This document shows, piece after piece, positions 1 through 8,851 of a DNA stretch of 64,000 bases. The notes under the pieces were generated by a model that worked only from the letters and a program-made list of their open reading frames with translations, was not told the DNA's origin and made no database searches. Origin of the DNA: Bacillota bacterium (lineage in GTDB: Bacteria > Bacillota > Clostridia > Acetivibrionales > DSM-27016); NCBI GenBank assembly GCA_023390115.1, contig JAEWDM010000040.1, positions 248,001 to 312,000 on the forward strand, in the 5' to 3' direction. The first letter of the stretch is position 1, and each line of letters begins with the position of its first letter. Made by a program: the position numbers and the translations under genes.

Positions 1-1
1 A

Positions 2-64
2 ATGAGAAACGTAAGGACTCAGATCCAATTTATTAATGAAGAATACTGGGGAGATTTCTGTTAA
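2..64 (+). CDS. possible 3' end of an upstream gene
   Basis: Frame 2 is open from the left edge and stops with TAA at 62-64, giving about 20 codons that end in the residues EEYWGDFC. It lies 53 bases before the NifX-like gene on the same strand, so it could be the tail of the preceding operon gene. Too little is present to recognise a family, and chance is not excluded. Confidence 0.3.
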   Translation: MRNVRTQIQFINEEYWGDFC

Positions 65-117
65 GCGGATGGTAATAGAGTGAATTGTCAACTGCTTATA
101 CATAAGGGGAGATATAA

Positions 118-498
118 ATGGAGTATAAAATTGCTGTAGCTACAAGCGACGGCATACATATTGATTTGCATTTTGGACAGACGGAGGTCTTTACCGTCTA
201 TCAGGTATTGGATGACAACAGCTATTATCAGTCAGAGAGCAGAAGGGTTTGCGCAGACAACCTTCCGGCTTATGTCAGGCAACCGGGCTGCGGAGGCTGC
301 AGTGGCGGTAAGGCGAGGAAAAATGGACGGATTGAGGCAATTGAAGACTGCCGGTGTGTATTATGTGCAAGATGCGGGGCAGGCACGGAAACGGAATTAG
401 GGAAAAGGCATATAACTTCCTTTGTCATTGAAAAGCCAGTTAATGAGGCTTTGGACAAAATTGTAAGATACTATGCTGGCAGTAAGGAAAGAGGGTGA
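118..498 (+). CDS. NifX/NifB C-terminal-like iron-sulfur cofactor-binding protein
   Basis: This 126-residue protein matches the dinitrogenase iron-molybdenum cofactor family (NifX, NafY and NifB C-terminal domain), which binds and hands over nitrogenase cofactor precursors. The family signature is the N-terminal strand followed by HFGQ at residues 18-21. It is unusually cysteine-rich: C45, C58/C61 (CGGC) and a cluster C78, C80, C83, C86, which could hold an Fe-S centre. The start follows a good ribosome site (aggggaga). It ends 7 bases before the ABC ATPase gene and opens the nitrogenase-like operon. I infer a cofactor carrier or chaperone for the component-1-like proteins downstream. No radical SAM NifB domain is present in the window. 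Confidence 0.75.
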   Translation: MEYKIAVATSDGIHIDLHFGQTEVFTVYQVLDDNSYYQSESRRVCADNLPAYVRQPGCGGCSGGKARKNGRIEAIEDCRCVLCARCGAGTETELGKRHITSFVIEKPVNEALDKIVRYYAGSKERG

Positions 499-504
499 GG
501 TCTT

Positions 505-1257
505 ATGCTTGAGGTGGAGCATATATATAAGAGCTTTGGAAAGCTGGAGGTTCTGAAGGATGTAAGCCTTAAGGTTAACCAGGGGGATGTGGTCGCAATA
601 TTGGGTCCTAGCGGGACAGGCAAGACAACCTTACTGCGGAGCATAAATTTCCTGACTAATGCCGATTCGGGCAGAATTACCATTGATGGGTTTACTGTGG
701 ACGCAAAGCATCATAGAAAAAAGAATGTACTGGAGCTGAGAAGAAAGACAGCTATGGTTTTTCAGCATTATAACCTGTACAACCACAAAACTGCATTGGA
801 AAATGTAATGGAAGGCCTTGTGCTTGTGAAGAAGATTCCCAAAAAGGAAGCAAGGGAACGGGCCATGCAGGAGATCAATAAGGTTGGGCTTAGCGATAAA
901 GTAAATTCTTACCCATCCTCATTATCCGGGGGGCAGCAGCAGAGAGTCGGCATTGCCCGTGCTCTTGCACTGGATCCTAAAGTGCTTCTGTTTGATGAGC
1001 CTACATCGGCATTGGACCCGGAAAAGGTCGGAGAAGTACTTTCGGTTATCCGAAAGGTTGCGCAGGAAGGTATTACTATGTTAATTGTAACTCATGAGGT
1101 ATCCTTCGCAAGAAGTGTTGCCAACCGGATCATTTTTATGGATGAGGGAGAGATTGTTGAAGACGGTTCGCCTAAGGACATATTTTTCAATCCGAAAGAG
1201 GAGAGAACCAGGCAGTTTTTAAAAAGGTTTCAGGAGGAATTTGTTTACACGATTTGA
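505..1257 (+). CDS. polar amino-acid-type ABC importer, ATP-binding subunit
   Basis: This 250-residue protein is a full-length ATPase of the polar amino acid uptake family (GlnQ/HisP/TcyC type). Visible motifs are Walker A GPSGTGKTT near residue 31, the signature LSGGQQQR near 134 and Walker B VLLFDEPT near 155. It would energise import by the two permeases (4162-4863, 5817-6506) and the lipoprotein (4904-5791) of the same operon, so the importer genes are split by the D1K1 pair. The operon also holds cysK, so a sulfur amino acid or related organosulfur compound is a reasonable substrate, but sequence alone does not show this. Confidence 0.88.
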   Translation: MLEVEHIYKSFGKLEVLKDVSLKVNQGDVVAILGPSGTGKTTLLRSINFLTNADSGRITIDGFTVDAKHHRKKNVLELRRKTAMVFQHYNLYNHKTALENVMEGLVLVKKIPKKEARERAMQEINKVGLSDKVNSYPSSLSGGQQQRVGIARALALDPKVLLFDEPTSALDPEKVGEVLSVIRKVAQEGITMLIVTHEVSFARSVANRIIFMDEGEIVEDGSPKDIFFNPKEERTRQFLKRFQEEFVYTI

Positions 1258-1276
1258 TTAAGGGGGGTCATAATAA

Positions 1277-2746
1277 ATGGGAGTGAATTTGAATTTACCG
1301 GAAGTTGAACCAAGAGAACAGCGCCTTAACTCGATTTTATCCTTCCATGGTAAAGCAAGCGAGCTTTATGAAAAGTCACTTGGAGGCAAATTAAAAATAA
1401 AGGATAGAACCTTCAGCCAGTGCGGCAGCTGTGCATCGAGCAGTGCGTTTACCCTGAATGCAATCATCGTAGACGCAGCGGTTGTAGTACATGCGCCTAT
1501 AGGATGTGCCGGAGATTTTGCAGGGCATAATCATGGACGCCATCAGGGAACTCTTCATAGAGGCTTAAAATCTGATAATCTAAAGGCTATCAGTACGAAT
1601 TTAGAAGAAAGCGATACAATTTACGGGGGAACCGAAAAGCTTCGGGAGGCAGTCTACGAAGCATACAGGAGATTTGCGCCAAAGGCAATTTTTATAAATA
1701 CCTCATGTGCTTCGGGTATTATCGGAGAGGATATTGAGAGCATTGCAGATGAACTGGAAGATGAACTGGATGTAAAAATTGTTCCTGTTTACTGTGAAGG
1801 CTTTAAATCAAAAATCTGGAGCACAGGATTCGACGCAACGGCCCACGGAATTGTAAGGAAGCTGGTGAAGCCTGCGACCAGGAAGGAAGATACCATCGTC
1901 AACGTATTCAACTTTCAGGGAACGCATTCGTTTACAGGAATTCTTGGCAAAATTGGCCTGAAGCCCAGGTACCTGTTTCCGTTTGCTACGGTGGAGGAAC
2001 TGGAAAGGATGTCGGAAGCAGTTGCTTCTACCCACATATGCGAAACGTTGGGTACTTATATATCAGCCGCTTTAGAAAAGGAATTCGGTGTTCCTGAGGT
2101 AAAAGCTCCCGTTCCCTATGGAATTGCATGGACAGATGAGTGGCTCAGGGATTTGGGGAGGATTACCCACCGGGAGGAGCTGGCGGAGAAGGTCATCAGG
2201 GAGGAGCATGAAAGGATTCGGCCCAAGCTGGATGAATTGCGAAATGAGCTGAGGGGGAAAAGAGTATACATCCTTGCGGGAGACTCCTTCGTTCACAGTA
2301 TCGTCAGCTCCTGCCGCTCTCTTGATATGGAAGTCATCGGGGGTCTGGCCTTTCATCATGATCAGGTATATGACAACGATTACGGCGAAGTAAACAGTAT
2401 CGGCAATATGATCAAATATACCGGTGATGTAGACAATTACACTGTTTGCAACATTCAGCCCTATGAATTTGCCAATATCCTGAGAGAGCTGAAGCCGGAT
2501 CTTCTGGTAGTAAGGCACGGACATATTTCAACCGTAGGGAGCAAGCTGGGTATTCCGTCATTCCAGGTTTCCGACGCAAATCTTGGAATCGGATATGACG
2601 GTGTGGTTGACCTGGGGTATAAGCTGTATGAGACTATTAAAACAAAGAGAATGATTGAAACAATAGCAAAGCACGCAAAGCTGCCATATACCAAATGGTG
2701 GAATGAACAGGATCCGTTCCTGTTTGAGCCAGGGGAAAGGAAATAA
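1277..2746 (+). CDS. nitrogenase-like component 1, NifD/NifE-type subunit (D1)
   Basis: This 489-residue member of the NifD/NifE/NifK/NifN superfamily should pair with K1 just downstream. P-cluster-type cysteines align as C49 or C52 (FSQCGSC), C77 (HAPIGCAG) and C144 (NTSCASGIIGED). C255 in HICETLGTYISAALE fits the FeMo-cofactor cysteine (Av alpha-Cys275). The nitrogenase catalytic block CEGFRGVSQSLGHH is CEGFKSKIWSTGF here, so alpha-Gln191 becomes W181 and alpha-His195 becomes F185. The alpha-His442 region reads FQVSDANLGIGYDG with no His. A dinitrogenase is therefore unlikely; a cluster-dependent reductase of another substrate, such as a C-S bond, is inferred. Strong ribosome site aggggggt. 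It is the most divergent of the three D subunits here. Confidence 0.85.
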   Translation: MGVNLNLPEVEPREQRLNSILSFHGKASELYEKSLGGKLKIKDRTFSQCGSCASSSAFTLNAIIVDAAVVVHAPIGCAGDFAGHNHGRHQGTLHRGLKSDNLKAISTNLEESDTIYGGTEKLREAVYEAYRRFAPKAIFINTSCASGIIGEDIESIADELEDELDVKIVPVYCEGFKSKIWSTGFDATAHGIVRKLVKPATRKEDTIVNVFNFQGTHSFTGILGKIGLKPRYLFPFATVEELERMSEAVASTHICETLGTYISAALEKEFGVPEVKAPVPYGIAWTDEWLRDLGRITHREELAEKVIREEHERIRPKLDELRNELRGKRVYILAGDSFVHSIVSSCRSLDMEVIGGLAFHHDQVYDNDYGEVNSIGNMIKYTGDVDNYTVCNIQPYEFANILRELKPDLLVVRHGHISTVGSKLGIPSFQVSDANLGIGYDGVVDLGYKLYETIKTKRMIETIAKHAKLPYTKWWNEQDPFLFEPGERK

Positions 2747-2784
2747 AATAATACCGATAGAGTACGGTGGAATGGAGAAATGCA

Positions 2785-4143
2785 ATGAGCAGAGTGATTG
2801 AACAACCAAGATATACATGTGCATTAGGAGCTCAGCAGAGTGTGCTGGCAATCCCCAGAGCGATTCCCATACTGCATAGCGGGCCTGGCTGCAGCAACAA
2901 GGTATCTGCTATTAAAAATTCGGCCGGACAACAGGGGGAAGGCTATGCGGGAGGTGCTCATGTTCCGTGTTCCAATGCTACGGAAAGTGATGTTGTTTTC
3001 GGCGGAGAGCGCAGGCTGCATGAGACAATCAAAGGTGCGCTCAAGGTAATGGATGGGGATTTATTTGTTGTTCTGACCGGATGTACTGCTGATATCGTTG
3101 GTGATGATGTACAATCTGTTGTCAGTGAGTATAAGGAAGAGGGATATCCCATTATCAGTGTGGAGACCGGCGGCTTCAAGGGAAATAACTATTTTGGGCA
3201 TAATCTCTTACTTAAGGAATTGATTGAGCAGTATCTGGAGGATACAGTGCCTCGGCTGCGAAAGGGCTTAGTCAATGTTTTCTCTGTGGTTCCATATCAG
3301 GATCCCAACTGGAGAGGCGATCTGGAGACTATCAAGAAGCTGCTTACCTCTATTGGCTTAGAAGTCAATATCCTTTTTGGACATGAGAGTAAAGGCGTCA
3401 GTGAGTGGAAGGATATACCCAACGCACAGTTTAACCTGGTGCTGTCTGCCTGGGTTGGCCTGGAGGCGGCTGAATTGCTTCAGACGAAGTATGGAACACC
3501 GTTTCTGCACTATCCTGTCGTTCCGGTAGGCGCAGATGAGACCAGCCGTTTCCTCAAGGCTGTGGCAGAGTTTGCCGGACTTGATAAAGAAAGCATAGGA
3601 GCCATTATTGAAGAGGAGGAGGATAGGTTCTATAAATATTTTGTGGACACCGCGGATTTCTTCACTGAAATTAAGAACGGACTTCCCTATGAGCTGTATA
3701 CCATTGCTGATTCCACCTATGCGCTGGGAGTCAGTAAATTTCTTTTCAATGAATTGGGCTATACCCCTAAGCGGGCATTTATTATTGATAATGTTCCCGA
3801 ACGGTATAAGGGCTTTATCACTGAAGAATTTGAGAAAATTGCTCCGGAATACAAGGATTGTGTCCACTATGAGGAGGATGGCGGAAGAATTGAGGCTGTG
3901 ATCCGCAAAGACAGGAACCGTCCTCAGAAGACATTAATTTTGGGCAGCCAGTGGGAAAATGATCTGGCCAAGGATATAGAAGCGGCTATTACTTATTTAA
4001 GTATTCCTATTTTGGAAAATGTGATTTTAAATAAATCCTATTTTGGATATGCGGGCGGACTCCGTTTGATTGAAGATATTTATACAAATATTATTAGCAA
4101 TAAATACTTCACTTCAAGATTCAGGGATCAGATTCCTATTTAA
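2785..4143 (+). CDS. nitrogenase-like component 1, NifK/NifN-type subunit (K1)
   Basis: This 452-residue NifK-like partner of D1 starts 38 bases after it. I chose ATG 2785 (MSRVIEQPRYTCALG) over an in-frame GTG at 2767 because GGAG at 2774-2777 is spaced 7 bases from it and because the other two K proteins begin the same way. Cysteines at the three NifK P-cluster positions are C12 (RYTCALG), C36 (HSGPGCS) and C100 (LTGCTADIVGDD), so an 8-iron cluster shared with D1 is plausible. There is no cofactor-cysteine region like that of the D proteins, as expected for a K subunit. The role is inferred: structural and electron-transfer half of a nitrogenase-like reductase. Confidence 0.85.
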   Translation: MSRVIEQPRYTCALGAQQSVLAIPRAIPILHSGPGCSNKVSAIKNSAGQQGEGYAGGAHVPCSNATESDVVFGGERRLHETIKGALKVMDGDLFVVLTGCTADIVGDDVQSVVSEYKEEGYPIISVETGGFKGNNYFGHNLLLKELIEQYLEDTVPRLRKGLVNVFSVVPYQDPNWRGDLETIKKLLTSIGLEVNILFGHESKGVSEWKDIPNAQFNLVLSAWVGLEAAELLQTKYGTPFLHYPVVPVGADETSRFLKAVAEFAGLDKESIGAIIEEEEDRFYKYFVDTADFFTEIKNGLPYELYTIADSTYALGVSKFLFNELGYTPKRAFIIDNVPERYKGFITEEFEKIAPEYKDCVHYEEDGGRIEAVIRKDRNRPQKTLILGSQWENDLAKDIEAAITYLSIPILENVILNKSYFGYAGGLRLIEDIYTNIISNKYFTSRFRDQIPI

Positions 4144-4161
4144 GCGTCCGGGAGGTATGAT

Positions 4162-4863
4162 ATGAGCTTTGATATTGATTTTGCGATCTCTCTGTTCTGG
4201 AAGTCGTTCGGCGCTGCAAGGATAACCATACTGATTACGGTAGTTTCATTACTGCTTGGCTTGCCTCTGGCATTTTTTACAGCAATTGTACGCTTGAAGA
4301 AAGTTATTGCCCTGGATCAGATAGCGAAGATATACATCTCATTTATCAGAGGGACACCCTTGATTATTCAGATTTATATCATTTATTATCTGGTACCCGG
4401 AGTATTAAAAGGTGTGGTAACCGCACTGAAGATACCCATTGATGTTTATAATATCAATACTTTGCTCTATGCATTTATTGTCTTCTCGCTGCATACCGGG
4501 GCATATCTGAGCGAGGTTTTCCGGGCGGCCCTGGCGAGCGTGGATAAGGGACAGCGGGAAGCGGCTCTGGCAAGCGGCCTGAGTGGTTGGCAGACGTATA
4601 TAAGAATAATTCTTCCGCAGGCATTTGTAGTTGCAATACCAAATATTTGTACTGCGACCGTCGGGTTACTGAAAGGGACCTCCCTGGTATTTGCAATGGC
4701 AATCAAGGATATTACGGCAACCGCAAGGGTGGAAGCAAATGCAAATTATAAGTTTGTTGAGGCCTATATTGATATCCTTATTATTTATATCATTATATGC
4801 TATGCGACAGAGAAGCTGTTTAAATTAGTAGAGAAAAGAATCAACAGGTTTAAAACCGTATAA
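4162..4863 (+). CDS. polar amino-acid-type ABC importer permease (first)
   Basis: This 233-residue inner-membrane permease of the HisM/TcyB type has about five hydrophobic segments. The ATPase-contact loop EAALASGLSGWQTYIRIILPQA lies near residues 134-155. It follows K1 by 18 bases and precedes the lipoprotein gene. With the second permease at 5817-6506 it should form the heterodimeric channel of the importer energised by the ATPase at 505-1257. Placement between nitrogenase-like genes and cysteine synthase argues that the imported compound feeds this pathway; its identity is not readable from the sequence. Confidence 0.88.
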   Translation: MSFDIDFAISLFWKSFGAARITILITVVSLLLGLPLAFFTAIVRLKKVIALDQIAKIYISFIRGTPLIIQIYIIYYLVPGVLKGVVTALKIPIDVYNINTLLYAFIVFSLHTGAYLSEVFRAALASVDKGQREAALASGLSGWQTYIRIILPQAFVVAIPNICTATVGLLKGTSLVFAMAIKDITATARVEANANYKFVEAYIDILIIYIIICYATEKLFKLVEKRINRFKTV

Positions 4864-4903
4864 AAAATATATATTCCGCAGAACAGCGGGGAATGGAGAA
4901 ATT

Positions 4904-5791
4904 ATGAAAAAAATATTTAAAGGCTTTGCGGCATTAATTCTTATCTTAAGCTTATCGGCCATTTCTTTTACCGGCTGTGCAAAGAGCGGGGAGAATCCCG
5001 ATTCTTCATCTGCAGACGCACAATCGGAATCAGCAAATTCTGAGAATGTCACTGTTGTAAAGGTTGTAACTAATAACAACTACTATCCGCTGACTTATCT
5101 GGATGACACCGGCGTACTGGCGGGTTATGCAATTGATGTTGCAAAATTAGTGGACGAAGCGCTGCCTCAGTATAAGTTTGATATAGAGCCGTCTTCAGGG
5201 GATGCTATTCTGCTGGGACTTGAAAGAGGTACCTATGATCAGGCAATCGGCGGATTTTATTGGAACCCGGAGCGTGAGGAGAAATTCATATATCCGGAAT
5301 TTGACGGCGGCGGTATTATCGGAGTGGTTGTAAGAAATGAAGATGCGGATGTAAAGAACCTTTCCGACATAGCCGAAAAGGGCCTGAGGGTTGCTCCGAC
5401 TATGGCGGGAGGGGGCATCATCGGTCCGTTAAATGATTATAATGAAGAAAATAAGGATAAGCCAATTAAATTTGATACCATTGATTCCAGAACAGCCGCA
5501 GATATCTGGCAGGGAGTTCTGGACGGGCGTTATGACGCGGATGTTGAGAACAAGCATACATGGAATCAGGTTGTTTCTGCGGATGCGGGGAAAAAATTTA
5601 AGGATGGACTTACCTTTAACAGCTTCACGGTTGTCAAATCCTATGACTTATTCAATAAAAACCAGCAGGAGCTTGCAGATGCATACAGTGAAGTAATCAG
5701 GAGCCTAAAAGCGGATGGAACCTTAAGTAAGCTGTCGGAAAAATGGTTCGGAGAAGATTTATTCAAGCTAACCTCAAACGGCGACAAATAA
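4904..5791 (+). CDS. ABC importer substrate-binding lipoprotein (amino-acid type)
   Basis: This 295-residue periplasmic-binding-protein-like receptor has a lipoprotein signal peptide: charged MKKIFK, a hydrophobic core, and the lipobox FTGC with the acylated Cys at about residue 25, then a Ser/Asn-rich linker. The mature part has the family-3 solute-binding layout (TYLDDTGVLAGYAIDVAKLVDE, then a region around residues 150-200 and a C-terminal EKWFGEDLF). It should capture the ligand on the outer face of the membrane for the two flanking permeases. Cystine, another organosulfur amino acid or a thioether are possibilities; none is demonstrated. Confidence 0.85.
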   Translation: MKKIFKGFAALILILSLSAISFTGCAKSGENPDSSSADAQSESANSENVTVVKVVTNNNYYPLTYLDDTGVLAGYAIDVAKLVDEALPQYKFDIEPSSGDAILLGLERGTYDQAIGGFYWNPEREEKFIYPEFDGGGIIGVVVRNEDADVKNLSDIAEKGLRVAPTMAGGGIIGPLNDYNEENKDKPIKFDTIDSRTAADIWQGVLDGRYDADVENKHTWNQVVSADAGKKFKDGLTFNSFTVVKSYDLFNKNQQELADAYSEVIRSLKADGTLSKLSEKWFGEDLFKLTSNGDK

Positions 5792-5816
5792 CAAATAAAG
5801 GCAGGGAATACGGTAA

Positions 5817-6506
5817 ATGTTTGACCTTGTATATTTTTTAAAAAGCTTAAAACAATTATTGCCGTACATCGGAAGCGCAATTAATATCATGGCTTATTCC
5901 GTACTCTTTGGAATTCTTCTGGGTGGCTTCCTGGCGTGGGCAAAGCTTGGAAGATACAAAGCATTGAGAATTTTTGCATATGCCTATACCACATTCATCC
6001 GGTGTACCCCCTCCATTGTTTTGCTTTATGTAGTTTACTACGGCTTTCCTATGCTATTAAAAGCACTGGGAATCAACGATGAAATTTTGGGAAAAAAGGA
6101 ATACATAATTCTGACTTTTGCCATGTTCTGCGGGGCATCTCTTTCGGAGGTATTCCGAAGCGCTTATTCCTCCATTAATGTGGGTCAATACGAAGCCGGA
6201 ATAAGTGCCGGGATGACTAATTTTACCGTGTTCCGGAGAATTGTTTTTCCCCAGATGTTTCAGGTGACACTGCCTCCGCTCGGAAATACAATCGTCGCTG
6301 TTCTGAATGAGGCTTCGCTGGGCTTTGCTATTGGATATGTGGATATAATAGGCCGGGCGACATTATTCAGCCAGCAAAATTACGGGCTTAAGAACCTAGA
6401 GATATTTATGGCGGCGGCAGTTCTTTACTGGATATGTTCTGTTGTAATTGGCCGCGGAGTAAATATTATAGAAAAATACTATGGTAAATACAGAGCCGAG
6501 TACTAA
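5817..6506 (+). CDS. polar amino-acid-type ABC importer permease (second)
   Basis: This 229-residue permease has the same fold as the one at 4162-4863. The contact loop EAGISAGMTNFTVFRRIVFPQ lies around residues 122-142, and several transmembrane segments are evident. It completes the importer: ATPase, two permeases, lipoprotein. ATG 5817 is preceded by GCAGGGA. The two permeases are clearly different from each other, consistent with a heterodimer. The next gene, cysteine synthase, starts 18 bases later, so the genes are probably co-transcribed. Confidence 0.86.
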   Translation: MFDLVYFLKSLKQLLPYIGSAINIMAYSVLFGILLGGFLAWAKLGRYKALRIFAYAYTTFIRCTPSIVLLYVVYYGFPMLLKALGINDEILGKKEYIILTFAMFCGASLSEVFRSAYSSINVGQYEAGISAGMTNFTVFRRIVFPQMFQVTLPPLGNTIVAVLNEASLGFAIGYVDIIGRATLFSQQNYGLKNLEIFMAAAVLYWICSVVIGRGVNIIEKYYGKYRAEY

Positions 6507-6524
6507 TAAAAAGGAGATTATATT

Positions 6525-7475
6525 ATGCCAAAGGTTGCAGAAAAGCTGACAGATCTAATTGGGAATACGCCATTGCTAAAGCTGTCGGACTATAATAAAG
6601 AAAAAAAGGTGGATGCTAACCTGATTGCCAAGCTGGAATACTTTAATCCTCTGGGCTCAGTCAAGGACCGGATTGCTCTGGCAATGATCGAGGATGCGGA
6701 GGAACGGGGCACCCTTAATAAGGATACGGTCATTGTAGAGCCAACCAGTGGCAATACAGGGATTGGCCTTGCTTTTGTGGCGGCTGCCAAGGGATACCGT
6801 ATAATTATCACTATGCCGGAAAGCATGAGCAATGAACGCAAAAAGCTGCTGAAGGCATTGAATGCGGAATTAGTTTTGACTCCCGCAAAGGATGGCATGC
6901 GGGGAGCAATTAAAAAAGCGGAGGAAATTGCATTTCAGATTCCGAACAGCTTTTTCCCAAGCCAATTTGAAAACAGGGCGAATCCGGAGATTCATAAAAA
7001 AACTACGGCCAGGGAAATATGGAACGATCTTGACGGGGATATTGCCGCATTTGTCGGAGGTGTGGGAACCGGGGGAACAATTTCCGGCGTTGGATCTGCT
7101 TTAAAGGAAAGGAATCCTGAGATCAGGATATTTGCGGTGGAGCCTTATGCGTCTCCGGTACTGTCCGGGGGTGTTGCTGCTTCCCATAAAATTCAGGGCA
7201 TAGGAGCTAATTTCCTTCCCCCTCTGTTTGAGTATGGAGTTGTGGATGAGATATTTAAGGTAAGAAATGAAGAAGCCATTGAAGCATCCCAGGATTTGGC
7301 GAGGATAGAGGGGCTTCTGGTGGGATTTTCATCCGGTGCGGCAGCCTTTGCAGCGACACAGATAGCAAAAAGGGCGGAATTTAAAGGAAAAAATGTTGTT
7401 GTGCTCCTGCCCGATACGGGAGAGAGGTATTTATCGACAGAGCTGTTTGACATTGTTGATAGAGTTATATATTAA
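6525..7475 (+). CDS. cysK: cysteine synthase (O-acetylserine sulfhydrylase)
   Basis: This 316-residue PLP enzyme joins sulfide (or a thiol) to O-acetylserine to make cysteine. The PLP lysine is K47 in NPLGSVKDR, the substrate loop is TSGNTG at 74-79, and the phosphate-binding loop is the GTGGT in VGGVGTGGTISG. Length is normal for CysK. It sits between the importer and the K2D2 pair in the same operon. That links the nitrogenase-like reductases to sulfur assimilation: reductive release of sulfide by them would deliver the substrate of this enzyme. CysK versus other family members (CysM, cystathionine beta-synthase-like) is not fully separable by eye. Confidence 0.9.
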   Translation: MPKVAEKLTDLIGNTPLLKLSDYNKEKKVDANLIAKLEYFNPLGSVKDRIALAMIEDAEERGTLNKDTVIVEPTSGNTGIGLAFVAAAKGYRIIITMPESMSNERKKLLKALNAELVLTPAKDGMRGAIKKAEEIAFQIPNSFFPSQFENRANPEIHKKTTAREIWNDLDGDIAAFVGGVGTGGTISGVGSALKERNPEIRIFAVEPYASPVLSGGVAASHKIQGIGANFLPPLFEYGVVDEIFKVRNEEAIEASQDLARIEGLLVGFSSGAAAFAATQIAKRAEFKGKNVVVLLPDTGERYLSTELFDIVDRVIY

Positions 7476-7499
7476 AACATCAAGAAAAGAAGGTATAGT

Positions 7500-8840
7500 A
7501 TGAGTAATTTTATCGAAAGGCCAAGATATTCCTGTGCGCTGGGCGGTGCGTTATCGACAATGCGGGCGATATCAAAAGCAGTTCCGATTATCCATGCGGC
7601 ATCGGGCTGCGGATATAACTTATATAATGCAATTAATGCAGGCTCTGCATATCTCGGAGGCGGGTATTGCGGTGCGACTTCCCTGCCAAGCTCCAATGTG
7701 GCGGAAAAGGAAATCGTATTTGGAGGAGAGAGCAGGCTGGAGGAAGAAATAAGTACGACTCTGGAGGTAATGGATGCTGATTTGTTTGTAGTATTGAGCG
7801 GGTGCATGGTTGAGATGATCGGTGATGATATTGATTCTGTTGTTAAACGCTTTGAAAACTCAGATAAACCTGTCATTGCAATTTCAACGCCCAGCTTTAA
7901 AGGAAATTCGTACTACGGATACGATCTGTTAATTGAAGGACTGGTAAACAATTACATCGAACCGGCCGGAGAGAAGCTGGATAAAACCGTAAACATCCTT
8001 GGAATTGTTCCGGGAGGGGATGTGTTCTGGAAGGGCAATCTCAAGGAAATAAAGCGGGTACTGTCCCTGATAGGAGTCAAGGCCAACACCCTGTTCGGAG
8101 AAGGGGAAGGCCTGAATGATATCCGGAGATCATCGGCTTCCGCTCTCAATATCGTCCTTTCTGAGATATACGGGGTCAAGGCGGCTCAGTCCTATGAAGA
8201 AAAATTCTCTATTCCCTATCTTACAAGGCAGGTGCCGATTGGATATCTTCAGACTGAGAGCTTTCTCAGGGAAATCGGAAGATATTTTGGTGTTTCTGAG
8301 GAAGCTGTTGAAAAGGCTCTGGAAACGGAACGGATTATTTACTATGACTATTTTGAACGCTTTACGGATATTTATACGGATGCCGATTTACAGCGGTATG
8401 CTGTTGTTGTTGGCGATGCCAATTATGCTCCGTCAGTCACGCGGTTTATCTCTGATGAACTGGGATGGATCCCGAAATTATCGGTGATTACCGACATTCT
8501 GACAGATAAGCAGAAGTCCGGTCTGGAGAAAAATTATGAAAATCTGGACTCCGGGCTGAAGGTCCATGTGAAGTTTGAGACCAATACGGCAGCAATCGGT
8601 AAGTTCCTGAGGGAAGCATGGGAACCCAATAAAAATCAAAAGTATTACGATGCTTTTTCACCGGCGGTTGTGTTTGGAAGCATTATGGAAAAAGGCCTGG
8701 CGGGCAGCTTAAATGCTCCGTTAATCACGGTTTCGTATCCTGTTACCAACCGTATTGTATTAAACCGGACTTATGTTGGGTTTAATGGAGGCCTGAGCTT
8801 AACGGAAGATGCATTAAGCACATTAGTTGCAGGCAGATAG
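7500..8840 (+). CDS. nitrogenase-like component 1, NifK/NifN-type subunit (K2)
   Basis: This 446-residue protein has K-type P-cluster cysteines C12 (RYSCALGG), C37 (HAASGCG) and C102 (LSGCMVEMIGDD). Its N-terminus (MSNFIERPRYSCALGGAL) is close to K3 (MSGYIERPRYQCALGGAL) and less like K1, so K2 and K3 look like the nearer relatives. Here K comes before D, the reverse of the other two pairs. It begins 24 bases after cysK behind AAGAAGG. It should form a heterotetramer-type complex with D2. Function as a reductase half is inferred from the family. Confidence 0.85.
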   Translation: MSNFIERPRYSCALGGALSTMRAISKAVPIIHAASGCGYNLYNAINAGSAYLGGGYCGATSLPSSNVAEKEIVFGGESRLEEEISTTLEVMDADLFVVLSGCMVEMIGDDIDSVVKRFENSDKPVIAISTPSFKGNSYYGYDLLIEGLVNNYIEPAGEKLDKTVNILGIVPGGDVFWKGNLKEIKRVLSLIGVKANTLFGEGEGLNDIRRSSASALNIVLSEIYGVKAAQSYEEKFSIPYLTRQVPIGYLQTESFLREIGRYFGVSEEAVEKALETERIIYYDYFERFTDIYTDADLQRYAVVVGDANYAPSVTRFISDELGWIPKLSVITDILTDKQKSGLEKNYENLDSGLKVHVKFETNTAAIGKFLREAWEPNKNQKYYDAFSPAVVFGSIMEKGLAGSLNAPLITVSYPVTNRIVLNRTYVGFNGGLSLTEDALSTLVAGR

Positions 8841-8851
8841 GAGGCAAGAAT

